Part shown: positions 44,582 through 53,316 of the stretch, in pieces
Layout of the letters: every line of letters starts with the position of its first letter
How positions within the stretch are numbered: position 1 is the stretch's first letter
Assembly (NCBI GenBank): GCA_023129325.1
Contig: JAGMCI010000033.1
Location: 29,353 to 93,352, forward strand
DNA: 64,000 bases
Source of the DNA: Caldifarciminota bacterium
GTDB lineage: Bacteria; Hydrothermota; UBA3073; JACQXS01; JAGMCI01
Reading direction: 5' to 3'
The notes under the pieces: model-generated
Databases searched by the model: none
What the model was told of the DNA's origin: nothing
Seen by the model: only the letters and a program-made list of their open reading frames with translations
Position numbers and translations under genes: made by a program

Positions 44582-45001
44582 GTGATTTCTCATAGTGAAT
44601 TAGAAACTAAAAAGATGGGTGAAAAGATTGGCAAAAATTTAAAAGAAGGAGATATCGTAGCTTTATATGGTGAATTGGGAACAGGAAAAACTGTACTTGT
44701 AAAAGGAATTGCTAAAGGAATTGAGTGTGAAAACCAGGTTAAAAGTCCTTCCTTTGTTTTCGTGCACGAATACAAAGGTAAAATTCCTATCTACCATATA
44801 GACCTATATAGAATAAATAATCCTCAGGAACTTTTAAATCTTGGAATTCAGGAGTTCTTTGAAGGTGATGGAATTTGTCTCATAGAATGGGCAGAAAAAG
44901 CGGAACAGACTCTTCCTTTATCTCACATTGATATTAAATTTAAGGTATTAAATAAAAACACACGAGAGATAACCCTTTCAAATGCGAATTTTAGGAATTA
45001 A
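44582..45001 (+). CDS. tsaE: tRNA t6A synthesis ATPase TsaE
   Basis: The 139-aa protein has the P-loop GELGTGKT (30-37), a switch region and the DLYR and EWAE motifs typical of TsaE. It works with TsaB, TsaC and TsaD to make t6A37 in tRNAs reading ANN codons. The GTG start is fixed by the promoter 6 nt upstream. It overlaps tsaB by 20 bp. Confidence 0.94.
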   Translation: MISHSELETKKMGEKIGKNLKEGDIVALYGELGTGKTVLVKGIAKGIECENQVKSPSFVFVHEYKGKIPIYHIDLYRINNPQELLNLGIQEFFEGDGICLIEWAEKAEQTLPLSHIDIKFKVLNKNTREITLSNANFRN

Positions 45002-45635
45002 TACTTCAAACTCTGCTTTAGGAATAGGTTTAATAGAAGATAAAAAAGTAGTTTTTGATTTGTTCGTGAAATCTGAAACCTTTCAAAGTGAGGATATTGT
45101 TCAAATAATGAATCAATGGATAGATAAACCGACTGAAATTGATGGATTAGCTGTAGCTTTGGGGCCAGGGTCTTTTACGGCACTTAGAATAGGATTAGCT
45201 GTGGTGAAAGGATTGGCAGTTGGACTTGGGAAACCAGTTGTTGGAGTCCCAACACTTGATGCTTTTATACCAGGTATTCCTTACGCAAAATACAAAATTA
45301 CTCCAATTTTAGACACAAAAAGGGAAACCATTTATACAGCAACTTATGAGAAAAACGGGGAGAAAATTACATCTTACTTAACAACAACACCGGAAGAATT
45401 TGTAAATAGACTTGAAGGAGAACATATATTTTTAGGAAGTGGGGTAAAAATTTGTTCAAGCTTGATAGAGAAAAAACTTGGAAAAAAGACACATTTTATA
45501 TCCCCAAATCCTGAGTCCCCAAAAGGAACCTGGGTAGCAAGTCTTGGACTTAGAAGATTGAAGAAGGGAGATTATGACCCAATTGATTCATTGGAGCCTA
45601 TATATTTGCACCCTTTAAAAATTGTTAAGAAATGA
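44982..45635 (+). CDS. tsaB: tRNA t6A synthesis protein TsaB
   Basis: The 217-aa ASKHA-fold protein begins ILGINTSNSALGIGL and has GPGSFTALRIGLAVVKGLA, both standard for TsaB. It is the scaffold partner of TsaD. Its start lies inside tsaE and its stop overlaps nfeD by 4 bp. mtaB in the same window uses the t6A product. Confidence 0.94.
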   Translation: MRILGINTSNSALGIGLIEDKKVVFDLFVKSETFQSEDIVQIMNQWIDKPTEIDGLAVALGPGSFTALRIGLAVVKGLAVGLGKPVVGVPTLDAFIPGIPYAKYKITPILDTKRETIYTATYEKNGEKITSYLTTTPEEFVNRLEGEHIFLGSGVKICSSLIEKKLGKKTHFISPNPESPKGTWVASLGLRRLKKGDYDPIDSLEPIYLHPLKIVKK

Positions 45636-46882
45636 GTATATTCTTATTACTACTACTTTTAAATCATATTGATGTTGCAGAACTCAGTGGCATAGTTCAG
45701 CCCGCTTCTGCTGATTATATAGTAAGAGCAATCAAAGAGGCAGAAAAAGATGGTGCTGAATGCTTGATAATTAAACTGGATACTCCTGGGGGGCTTGATG
45801 ACGCAATGAGAAAAATTATTAAGTCCATCCTTAACGCCAGTGTTCCTGTAATTGTATATATTCATCCTTCAGGGGCAAGATGTGCTTCAGCAGGAGTATT
45901 CATTACACTTGCAAGTCATATTGCTGCTATGACACCGGGGACAAATATTGGAGCCGCTCACCCTGTGGCAGTTGGCGGACAAAAGATGGAAAAAGCAATG
46001 CAAGACAAAGTTGTAAACGACGCTGTTGCTTATATAAAATCAATTACTAAGGAAAAAGGAAGAAATGTAAAATGGGCAGAAAAAGCTGTCCGTAAATCTG
46101 TTAGCGCTACAGCAGAAGAGGCACTAAAACTTAATGTAATTGATTTAATGGCTAAGGATTTGCCTGACCTTCTAAATAAAATTGATGGAGACACAGTAAA
46201 ACTCACTTCTGGAGTAAAAGTCATTCATACTAAAGGCCAAGAAACAAAAGAAATATCCTGGACATTTAGAGAAAACTTCTTTTCTAAAATAGCTAACCCT
46301 ACATTAGCTTATATGCTCTTAATATTAGGATTTTACGGAATTATTCTTGAATTCTCACACCCGGGTGCTATATTACCAGGTGTTTTTGGAGGAATTTCTC
46401 TTATACTCGCATTTTACTCTTTTCAAATCTTGCCTATAAACTATGCTGGAGTGGGACTTATCATATTAGCATTTATACTGTTCATTATGGAAGCACTTAC
46501 GCCCACCTATGGACCACTCGCCATAGGGGGTATTATTTCCTTGTCACTCGGTTCTTTAATGCTCATAGGGTCACCGGCTCCATTCTTACAAATCTCTCGT
46601 CCTGCAATAATTATGGTCGTTGTTGTAACAGCATCATTCTTTGTCTTTGCCATGGCAATGGTATTTAGAGCCATGAGAAAGAAACCAACTACAGGGAAAA
46701 AAGGGCTTATAGGAGAAATAGGAGAAGTTAAAGACCAAATTGAGCCAGAAAAAGAGGGAAGGGTTTTCCTTTTAGGAGAATGGTGGAGGGCAGAAGCAGA
46801 TGAAATAATAAAAATAGATGAAAAGGTAAAGGTAATAGAGGTAAATAGACTTGTTCTTAGAGTCAAAAAATTAAAAAAATGA
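45632..46882 (+). CDS. NfeD-family membrane serine protease
   Basis: The 416-aa long-form NfeD has a short signal (1-12) and a ClpP-like protease domain with LDTPGGLDDAMR (49-60) and the nucleophile S86 in RCASAGVF. Four or so membrane helices follow (about 222-340). The C-terminal OB-fold NfeDC domain (about 352-416) contains GEIGEVK and GEWWRAEAD. It is followed by slipin, the usual partner substrate; together they act on membrane quality. Confidence 0.92.
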   Translation: MSIFLLLLLLNHIDVAELSGIVQPASADYIVRAIKEAEKDGAECLIIKLDTPGGLDDAMRKIIKSILNASVPVIVYIHPSGARCASAGVFITLASHIAAMTPGTNIGAAHPVAVGGQKMEKAMQDKVVNDAVAYIKSITKEKGRNVKWAEKAVRKSVSATAEEALKLNVIDLMAKDLPDLLNKIDGDTVKLTSGVKVIHTKGQETKEISWTFRENFFSKIANPTLAYMLLILGFYGIILEFSHPGAILPGVFGGISLILAFYSFQILPINYAGVGLIILAFILFIMEALTPTYGPLAIGGIISLSLGSLMLIGSPAPFLQISRPAIIMVVVVTASFFVFAMAMVFRAMRKKPTTGKKGLIGEIGEVKDQIEPEKEGRVFLLGEWWRAEADEIIKIDEKVKVIEVNRLVLRVKKLKK

Positions 46883-46883
46883 A

Positions 46884-46965
46884 ACCACGAGATTACACAA
46901 GATTAACACAGAGCGTTAATAAAAGAAAAATCTTGTGGAAATCTGTGTCAATCTGTGGTTACAGG
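46884..46965. repeat. ACCACGAGATTACACAAGATTAACACAG repeat between nfeD and slipin
   Basis: Units like GATTACACAAGATTAACACAG are followed by the complementary-type GTGGAAATCTGTGTCAATCTGTGG. The family also occurs at 36720, 41204, 43335, 51530 and 63909. It is non-coding here. Confidence 0.6.
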
Positions 46966-46973
46966 AGGGAATT

Positions 46974-47729
46974 ATGGGTATCGGAGTAGCTGTTATTATA
47001 TTTTTCGTCATTATACTTCTTGCTAATGCGATAAAGGTACTTCCAGAATACGAGCGAGGAGTGCTGTTTAGACTCGGTAGGTTTGTGGGAATAAGAGGAC
47101 CTGGACTTGTAATTATTATACCTTTCATTGATAGACTCCAGAAAGTCTCGTTGAGAGTTATTACACTTGATGTTCCTTCTCAGGATATAATAACTAGGGA
47201 TAATGTATCTACAAAGGTGAACGCAGTTGTTTATTTTAGGGTGATAGAGCCTGAAAAAGCAATTATAGCGGTCCAGGATTATTTGTATGCTACTTCTCAA
47301 ATCTCTCAAACGACATTAAGAAGTGTTCTTGGTCAGGCAGACCTTGATGATTTACTTTCCCAGAGGGAAAAAATCAATAAACGGCTTCAACAAATAATTG
47401 ACCAACAAACTGACCCATGGGGAATAAAAGTTTCAACTGTAGAAGTGAAGTATGTTGAGCTTCCTGAGACGATGAAGAGAGCAATGGCTAAACAGGCAGA
47501 AGCAGAAAGGGAAAGAAGAGCAAAGGTAATACATGCTATGGGGGAGCAAGAAGCATCTGAAAAACTTAGAGAAGCATCAGATACTTTAAGCAAATCTCCT
47601 TCTGGGTTGCAACTTAGATTTTTGCAAACTCTGTCAGAGGTCTCGGCTGAGAAAAACTCAACCATCATCTTCCCACTGCCTATAGAACTTATAAAACCAT
47701 TGTTGGGTAAGGAATACTCTGGCAAGTAG
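46974..47729 (+). CDS. Slipin / SPFH-domain membrane protein
   Basis: From this start the protein is 251 aa: a membrane helix (2-20), [17 protein letters not shown] and a Band-7/SPFH domain ending in coiled coil ([22 protein letters not shown]). A GTG 13 codons upstream is in frame but lies in a repeat, and AGGAGGG sits 4-5 nt before the ATG I chose. Slipins form ring-like membrane scaffolds and are substrates or partners of NfeD proteases. Confidence 0.93.
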   Translation: MGIGVAVIIFFVIILLANAIKVLPEYERGVLFRLGRFVGIRGPGLVIIIPFIDRLQKVSLRVITLDVPSQDIITRDNVSTKVNAVVYFRVIEPEKAIIAVQDYLYATSQISQTTLRSVLGQADLDDLLSQREKINKRLQQIIDQQTDPWGIKVSTVEVKYVELPETMKRAMAKQAEAERERRAKVIHAMGEQEASEKLREASDTLSKSPSGLQLRFLQTLSEVSAEKNSTIIFPLPIELIKPLLGKEYSGK

Positions 47730-47780
47730 TGGTTTTGCACAATTTAAAATCGTATGATATCGCTACTGGGGTGAGAATTA

Positions 47781-47885
47781 GGTTGTAAGTTGTGGGGCGG
47801 GTCGTGAGGATGAGTAACGGGGCATCTTTTTCCCCATCCTTATACCACACGACACGACTCACTACCCACAACTCATCCACATTAC
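47781..47885 (+). repeat. 105-bp hairpin element, copy 2, directly upstream of ptb
   Basis: This copy matches the one upstream of gatB (40211-40314) and reads in the same sense relative to its gene. It ends 4 nt before the GTG of ptb. The stem arms differ from copy 1 by several paired changes. Confidence 0.8.
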
Positions 47886-47889
47886 TATA

Positions 47890-48768
47890 GTGATAACTGA
47901 TTTCAAGCAACTCATTGAATCAGTAAAATCAAAAGGACCGAAACGGATTGTGGTAAGTGGGGGAGAGGACCCTGTAAGTATTGAAGCTCTGAAATGGGCG
48001 TCTAACTTGAACCTTGTAGAACCAATCCTTGTGGGGAATAAGGAAAAAATCAAAGAACTTACCCAAGAATTTGAAATTATAGACGCAACTTCTGAAGAAA
48101 TCCCTATCAAATCTACCGAGCTCGTTAAAAGCGGTAAAGCAGATATTCTTATGAAAGGGAAAATCTCAACTGCTGATTTCTTACATGGGGTATTAGATAA
48201 AGATGCAGGACTTAGAACAGGAAGAACTTTATCTCATATTGCAGTTATGGAGAGTCCTTTATATCATAAATTGTTTCTTGTCACTGACGGTGGAATAAAT
48301 ATAAAACCCAATCTTCAAGGAAAAATTGATATCTTAATGAATGCTGTAGAGTTTGCTTATACACTTGGAATAGATTATCCAAAAGTCGCTGTTCTGGCTG
48401 CAATAGAAAAAGTAAATCCTGATATGCAAGAAACTTTAGATGCCGATGAACTCTCAAAAATGGCTATAAAAGGGAAATTTGGAAAATGTAAAGTTGAAGG
48501 TCCCCTTGCTCTTGACCTTGCTGTATCTGAAGAAGCTTGTAAAATAAAGGGCATTGAAAGCGAAGTTAGTGGCGACGCAGATATATTACTTATGCCAGAT
48601 ATAGCTTGCGGCAATATTACCGCTAAAGCATTGCTCTATCTTGGTGGAGCTAAAATTGGAGGAATAGTAGTTGGAGCTAAAGCTCCATGTGTGATGCTAT
48701 CACGCGCAGATTCTAAAGAAATAAAACTTAATTCAATCGCCCTTGGAGTGATAGCCACGGATAAATAA
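47890..48768 (+). CDS. ptb: Phosphate butyryl/acetyltransferase family protein
   Basis: The 292-aa protein has the Pta/Ptb fold signature: VSGGEDPVSIEALKWA at the start, LMKGKISTADFLHGVL, and DILLMPDIACGNITAKALLYLGGA near the end. It swaps CoA for phosphate on butyryl- or related acyl groups. No butyrate kinase is adjacent, so its in vivo direction is unclear. The start is GTG with no Shine-Dalgarno sequence and directly follows the 105-bp element. Alternative: acyl phosphate supply for lipid synthesis. Confidence 0.88.
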   Translation: MITDFKQLIESVKSKGPKRIVVSGGEDPVSIEALKWASNLNLVEPILVGNKEKIKELTQEFEIIDATSEEIPIKSTELVKSGKADILMKGKISTADFLHGVLDKDAGLRTGRTLSHIAVMESPLYHKLFLVTDGGINIKPNLQGKIDILMNAVEFAYTLGIDYPKVAVLAAIEKVNPDMQETLDADELSKMAIKGKFGKCKVEGPLALDLAVSEEACKIKGIESEVSGDADILLMPDIACGNITAKALLYLGGAKIGGIVVGAKAPCVMLSRADSKEIKLNSIALGVIATDK

Positions 48769-48771
48769 TCA

Positions 48772-51432
48772 ATGAAAATCCCTATCTTCTTATTATTTTT
48801 GTTATTCCTTAATCAAAATGAAGATTTTAAATTCGCTATGGGGCTGTTCAATGATGGAATGTATAAACTATCACGAGAAGAATTCTTAAGTTTTGCTCAA
48901 AATAATCCAGAATCTGAATTAGCTCCTGACTCAAAATACTTTGCTGCAGAATGTCTGTTTAGAGAAAAACAGTATAAAGATGCAATTCAGGAATTTAAAA
49001 TTGTAAAAAGATTGTATCCAAAATTCGTTGTCAAGGCAAATATGCGAATTGGTGTATCTTACTATAATCTTGGAATTGTGGATTCTGGAATCATAGTATT
49101 TAAAGAAATAAAAGCCCAAAAACCAGATGAAGCAAACTATTGGATTGGAGAAGGATATTTTAAACTCAAGGATTATAAAAAGGCTATCAAATTTTATAAA
49201 CTTGTGGAAAAAGGGAAGTATCAACAATATGCCTTGTATTCAATTGGGTTCTCTGCATTAGAACTTAAAGATTTTAAGCAAGCTCTATCTTCACTTAACA
49301 AGGTAACTGAGGATAAACTTAAACCGCAAGCTGAATTTCTGCTTGCTAAAACATATTATGAAAAAAAGGATTATAAAGAAGCTATCTCAAGATTGAAGAA
49401 AATAAAAGGAAAATATGAAAAGGAAGCAAATTTCTTATTAGGTGAGATATTTTATACCCTATCAAAGTTTGAACAGGCAATTCAATTTTATACTAAGTGC
49501 AAGACTCCTCTCGGGATGACTGGCTTAGGGAAAACTTATTATGTGTTGAAAAAATATGATAAATCCTTAAAAGTATATAAAGAGTTAATTAATTACCCGA
49601 AGTATAGAAACAATGCAATTGAATGGCTCGGAAGAATATATTATGACCAAAAATTATATGACCAGGCGATTAAATGGCTTGATAAGATAAATACTTATGA
49701 AGCAAAACTTATGTCTGCTAATGCATACTTTGAAAAAGGAAATTACGAAGAAGCTATCTTACGATACGAAAGGCTTTACGACGAAACCAAAAAGCCTGAG
49801 CCTCTCTATCGGATAGCTCTCTCATTTTATAAAATAAAAAAATACGACGAAGCCAAAGAAGTATTGACTGATTATTCTGGTGAGGAAATAAAAATGTCAC
49901 TCCTGTTAGGTGAAATTACTTATGATGAGAAAAAATACAATGAAGCACTTAAACATTATAAATCAGCAAGTAAATCAGCTACTACTGAAAAAAAGGGCTT
50001 AAAGGGAATGATAGCTTGCTTCCTTGTCCTTAAAAATTCTCAAAAGGCTTATGAAACTTCTAAACTGTTAGTGGAAAAATACCCAGATAAAGATACTTAT
50101 TACGAATTCGCTAATGTTGCTTATATTAATAAAAAATACCCGGAGGCAGTAAAGTTTTATTCACTTTGTGGTAAATCTTACGCTTTATTCCAGGTTGGAA
50201 ATATATATTATGAAATTGGTGAATATGAAAAATCAATTCAGGGATTTGAAAAATTCCTTAACTCTTATCCATTACATACAGAAGCCGATAAAGCCAAATA
50301 CCTTATCGGACTTGCTTGTAGGAAACAGGGGAAATTTAGTGAGTCAAGCCAGGCACTTACTGAGCTTACAAAACTTTATCCGGGAACCAAATTCTCTTTT
50401 GATGCTAAATGCACAATTGGAGATAATTTTTATGACGAAGGAAAATATAAGGAGGCTGAAGCTGCTTATCGAGAGGCTTTGGAATTATTGAAACAAAAAT
50501 ACGATGAGAAAGCATTACGCCCAATATATGGAATACTGGATTCAAAACTTGAACTTGAAGGATTAACTAATGCTTTGGAGATAGCTAAAGCCTATATAGA
50601 AAGATTGAAGGAAAACCCAATTGTTGATAGATTGAGAACGAAAGTTGGGGCTATGTGTTACAATGAAGCAAAATTAGAACTTGCAATTGAATATTATGCA
50701 CAGATAGAAAATAAACACCTGAAACCATCTGCCAGTTATTCAATAGCTAATTGTTATAAAAAACTTAATAAATTAGAAGAAACAATAAAAAGCCTTGAAG
50801 CCATTGTCAATGATTTTCCAAATTCTAAATTTGCCCCAATTGCTCTGTATGACTTAGGGAAAATATATTATCAAAAGAAAGAATATGAGAAATCTAAAGA
50901 ATTGTTAAACACAGTATTAAAAGAGTATTCAAAATGTGAACAAATAGGAGCTGCAAGACTACAACTTGCCTGTATTTATGTTAAACTTGAAAATCTTGAA
51001 GATTCTGAAAACCAATTAAAAATTATTTTAAATGTGGAAAAGAACCCAGAAATAATAGCCAAAGCAAGACTTGAACTTGGTAAACTATTTTTGCATCAGG
51101 AAAAATCTGAAGAAGCAATTAATGAATTAAAACTTGTTCTTGAAAGCAAGATTATAGAAATATTACCAGAAGCTCGGTATGAACTTGGAGAAGCTCACTT
51201 TGGGCTTAAAGATTACAAACTTGCCTTAACAACCTATCTCAAAGTCAAATACCTTTATTCAGAGAACAAATTTATAACTCCCGCTTTATACAAAGCCGCA
51301 CTTTGTAACGAACTCTTAAGCAAAAAAGAAGAAGCCCAAAGATTCTACCAAATGGTAATAAAAAGGAAAGACAATCCAGACCTCATTTCCAAATCCAAAC
51401 AAGCCTTAGAAAAACTAAAATCTACTCCTTAA
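48772..51432 (+). CDS. Large TPR-repeat protein, probably periplasmic
   Basis: The 886-aa protein has a hydrophobic N-terminus (3-13) that looks like a short signal peptide. About 20 tetratricopeptide-like repeats follow (patterns such as A-x-x-x-x-G-x-x-Y-x-x-x-x-Y-x-x-A-x-x-x-Y/F). The beginning resembles BamD/YbgF-type repeats (MGLFNDGMYKLSREEFLSFAQNNPES). Such proteins scaffold envelope complexes. It begins 3 bp after ptb and ends its operon. Confidence 0.8.
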   Translation: MKIPIFLLFLLFLNQNEDFKFAMGLFNDGMYKLSREEFLSFAQNNPESELAPDSKYFAAECLFREKQYKDAIQEFKIVKRLYPKFVVKANMRIGVSYYNLGIVDSGIIVFKEIKAQKPDEANYWIGEGYFKLKDYKKAIKFYKLVEKGKYQQYALYSIGFSALELKDFKQALSSLNKVTEDKLKPQAEFLLAKTYYEKKDYKEAISRLKKIKGKYEKEANFLLGEIFYTLSKFEQAIQFYTKCKTPLGMTGLGKTYYVLKKYDKSLKVYKELINYPKYRNNAIEWLGRIYYDQKLYDQAIKWLDKINTYEAKLMSANAYFEKGNYEEAILRYERLYDETKKPEPLYRIALSFYKIKKYDEAKEVLTDYSGEEIKMSLLLGEITYDEKKYNEALKHYKSASKSATTEKKGLKGMIACFLVLKNSQKAYETSKLLVEKYPDKDTYYEFANVAYINKKYPEAVKFYSLCGKSYALFQVGNIYYEIGEYEKSIQGFEKFLNSYPLHTEADKAKYLIGLACRKQGKFSESSQALTELTKLYPGTKFSFDAKCTIGDNFYDEGKYKEAEAAYREALELLKQKYDEKALRPIYGILDSKLELEGLTNALEIAKAYIERLKENPIVDRLRTKVGAMCYNEAKLELAIEYYAQIENKHLKPSASYSIANCYKKLNKLEETIKSLEAIVNDFPNSKFAPIALYDLGKIYYQKKEYEKSKELLNTVLKEYSKCEQIGAARLQLACIYVKLENLEDSENQLKIILNVEKNPEIIAKARLELGKLFLHQEKSEEAINELKLVLESKIIEILPEARYELGEAHFGLKDYKLALTTYLKVKYLYSENKFITPALYKAALCNELLSKKEEAQRFYQMVIKRKDNPDLISKSKQALEKLKSTP

Positions 51433-51456
51433 CTTTATAAAAAACTTTCAATTTTT

Positions 51457-51511
51457 GGAGTGCAAAAACGGTGTTTTTGCATGCAATCCCGATAAATCGG
51501 GATTGCACTCC
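51457..51511 (+). terminator. Nested hairpin after the TPR gene
   Basis: GGAGTGCAA at 51457 pairs with TTGCACTCC ending at 51511. Inside are a short AAAAACGGTGTTTTT hairpin and AATCCCGATAAATCGGGATT. It is the likely end of the tsaE-to-TPR transcript; the AATCCCGATAAATCGGGATT core recurs at 21378. Confidence 0.5.
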
Positions 51512-51637
51512 ATAGCGTTGCGGTTATTCTTTGTGTAATTTGCAATATTCGTGGTTTCTTTTTTCTGTATTTTCTGTGTCTTGTTTTTATCTCTTATATT
51601 CTCTTTCAATCCCAGTTATTTTCTGTATTTTAATTCG

Positions 51638-51690
51638 CCTGCCTCGCTCGCCTCGCTGAAGCTATGGCGAAGCGGGCCAGTCAAGGCGGG
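51638..51690. repeat. Intergenic GC-rich palindrome related to the gatB insertion
   Basis: CCTGCCTCGCTCGCCTCGCT with AAGCGGGCCAGTCAAGGCGGG is close to 40080-40132 in gatB. It shows that the same family also lands between genes. Confidence 0.65.
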
Positions 51691-51753
51691 TGCATCTCTG
51701 TGTCCTCTATGGTTGCCATTCGTGTAATTCGAGAAATTCGTGGTTAGTTTTCC

Positions 51754-51782
51754 TTGACAAATGCTTATTTTTGAAGTATATT
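51754..51782 (+). promoter_or_regulatory. Promoter of the nucleotidyltransferase gene (leaderless layout)
   Basis: TTGACA (51754-51759), 17 bp and TATATT (51777-51782) lie 9 nt before the ATG at 51792. Confidence 0.7.
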
Positions 51783-51791
51783 AAAAGCACT

Positions 51792-52325
51792 ATGCTTGGA
51801 AAGGCTTTTATGAACACTGTAGCAAATGATAAAGGCGATTTCTTGCAAGAATTTCTAAATATCCTTGAAGAACATCAGATGTCATTTTGTATAATTGGTG
51901 GATTAGCTGTCAATGCCTATGTTGAGCCAGTTGTTAGCCTTGACCTGGATGTAGTTATCAGCATTGACCAAGTAGATAAACTTATCAAGTTGCTGGATGC
52001 TCAATTTCAGGTCAACAGAGAAGCGCATAGTATCAATGTATCTAATACCCATTCAGACCTTCGTATTCAGATACAAACTGACCCAAGGTATCAAGAATTC
52101 ATTTCCCGTTCCGTGCGTAAAACTGTTCTCGGATATACCATTCCAGTTGCATCTATTGAAGATGTGCTTCAAGGCAAGATTTGGGCATGGAGAGCCCCTA
52201 CACGACTTCCCAGCAAGCGCCAGAAAGACTTAGCCGACATTGTGCGATTAATTGAAACATATCCAAAATTGGTCTCGCAGTTGCCTGATTCATTGAGAAA
52301 ACAAGTATCCACCTTTCTTTCTTGA
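51792..52325 (+). CDS. Nucleotidyltransferase-fold protein, AbiEii/DUF6036-like
   Basis: From the ATG fixed by the promoter the protein is 177 aa. It has a nucleotidyltransferase core with GG (36-37, IIGGLAVNAY) and D51-x-D53 (SLDLDVV), then IPVASIEDVLQGKIWAWR and a lysine-rich RPSKRQKDLADI-like helix. This is the pattern of AbiEii and DUF6036 proteins, which include toxins or free-standing NTases. No AbiEi-like antitoxin partner is seen. Its end overlaps the convergent cvpA by 36 bp. Confidence 0.7.
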   Translation: MLGKAFMNTVANDKGDFLQEFLNILEEHQMSFCIIGGLAVNAYVEPVVSLDLDVVISIDQVDKLIKLLDAQFQVNREAHSINVSNTHSDLRIQIQTDPRYQEFISRSVRKTVLGYTIPVASIEDVLQGKIWAWRAPTRLPSKRQKDLADIVRLIETYPKLVSQLPDSLRKQVSTFLS

Positions 52326-52829
52326 GAGTTTATTTAATTCTTCCAATTTCTTTTCAAATTTTTCTCTTGCTTCTTGTGGCAAGAAACCTTTCAAGAATTT
52401 GCCCGCAGAAAGGACCTTGGGGCCAAACTTACTTTTCCCAATGATAGCTTCTCCTCGTGGTGTATATGATAAAATAAGCAAGCAGATGAACCAATTTACA
52501 CATATTCCTATGATGAACCCTAATATGCCTCCAACTAATTTATCAATCCAGCCCAAAGAAGCAAAATGTATAACTTTTCTGATAATGAACCCAATAATTA
52601 AGATTACTGCTGATGCGACAACGAAAAGTATTATAAAACTTACAATATTAGCTATCGTAGGATTTTGGATTGGCAATCGTTCTGCCATGCGTGTAAAATT
52701 CTTCGCTGCAACCCATATACCAGCAACAACAGCCACAATACCAAAAGCTTGTCTCACAAGTCCTTTGATAAGTCCATAGAGTGTAGAAATTACAATTATT
52801 GCAAGAATGACAATATCAATCACTTGCAT
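52290..52829 (-). CDS. CvpA-family membrane protein
   Basis: The 179-aa protein has four membrane helices within 1-130, with IVISTLYGLIKGLVRQAFG and WIDKLVGGILGFIIG, the CvpA signature. The tail is charged. CvpA proteins are needed for colicin V export and envelope stability in other bacteria. It is the most downstream gene of the tubulin-like operon run (23 bp after the YbjN-like gene), so it may be part of that transcript. Confidence 0.85.
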   Translation of the reverse strand: MQVIDIVILAIIVISTLYGLIKGLVRQAFGIVAVVAGIWVAAKNFTRMAERLPIQNPTIANIVSFIILFVVASAVILIIGFIIRKVIHFASLGWIDKLVGGILGFIIGICVNWFICLLILSYTPRGEAIIGKSKFGPKVLSAGKFLKGFLPQEAREKFEKKLEELNKLSRKKGGYLFSQ

Positions 52830-52852
52830 ATTTCCTCCTGTTTAAAGTTTTA

Positions 52853-53302
52853 TTATGAAATACTGTATTTTCTCTTGAGTTCATCGTCATATAGGTCTGC
52901 CATGTTACCCACAGTATCCAAACAATTTTTAAATTCCACATAATCCAATCCTTCTGCAGGACGTGCAATTTCAAGTAATACAGTGTCTGGCACTGTAGAA
53001 TCAATCACAAAATATGCCCCTCCAGACCGGGCATTTCTTTCCAAAAGTTCACGGTAAAATTCTTTCTGTTTAGTCTTTGGAATGTCTATTATAGGAGCTG
53101 CAAAGGTAATCATTGCTTTATTTTCAACTTGCCGAAGACTTACTACAACATGGGCACTACCATATTTGAATACCCATGCTGGGACAGCTTCCGTACTTTC
53201 CTTGCCAAGTATTTCAGCCTTTAGTTCTTCAATAAATCCATCTATTAAATGTTCATCATGGAGTAACCTTCCAAGCCCTTTCTTAATCCTTGCTAAACGC
53301 AT
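52853..53302 (-). CDS. YbjN / type III secretion chaperone-like small protein
   Basis: From ATG 53302, chosen because GGGGAGG sits 4-5 nt before it, the protein is 149 aa; a GTG six codons upstream is also in frame. The alpha-beta pattern (KYGSAHVVVSLRQVENKAMITFAAPIID, FYRELLERN, GAYFVIDS, CLDTVGNMADLYDDELKRKY) fits the YbjN/T3S-chaperone fold. Members bind partner proteins. I cannot name the partner; the neighbour genes are candidates. Confidence 0.55.
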   Translation of the reverse strand: MRLARIKKGLGRLLHDEHLIDGFIEELKAEILGKESTEAVPAWVFKYGSAHVVVSLRQVENKAMITFAAPIIDIPKTKQKEFYRELLERNARSGGAYFVIDSTVPDTVLLEIARPAEGLDYVEFKNCLDTVGNMADLYDDELKRKYSIS

Positions 53303-53316
53303 TTCACCTCCCCTTA

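Larger units (their letters stand above)
51433..51791. other. 359-bp repeat-filled gap between the TPR and nucleotidyltransferase genes
   Basis: It holds, in order, a nested hairpin (51457-51511), AT-rich TTCTGTGTAATTTG-type units (51530-51600), a GC-rich palindrome (51638-51690), more AATTCGTGG units (51712-51746) and a promoter (51754-51782). No gene is credible here. An in-frame ATG at 51690 lies inside repeats and upstream of the promoter. Confidence 0.6.

Noticed and set aside
51690..51791. Extended N-terminus of the nucleotidyltransferase gene
   Set aside because: The added codons lie in repeats and upstream of a good promoter that stands 9 nt before the ATG at 51792.
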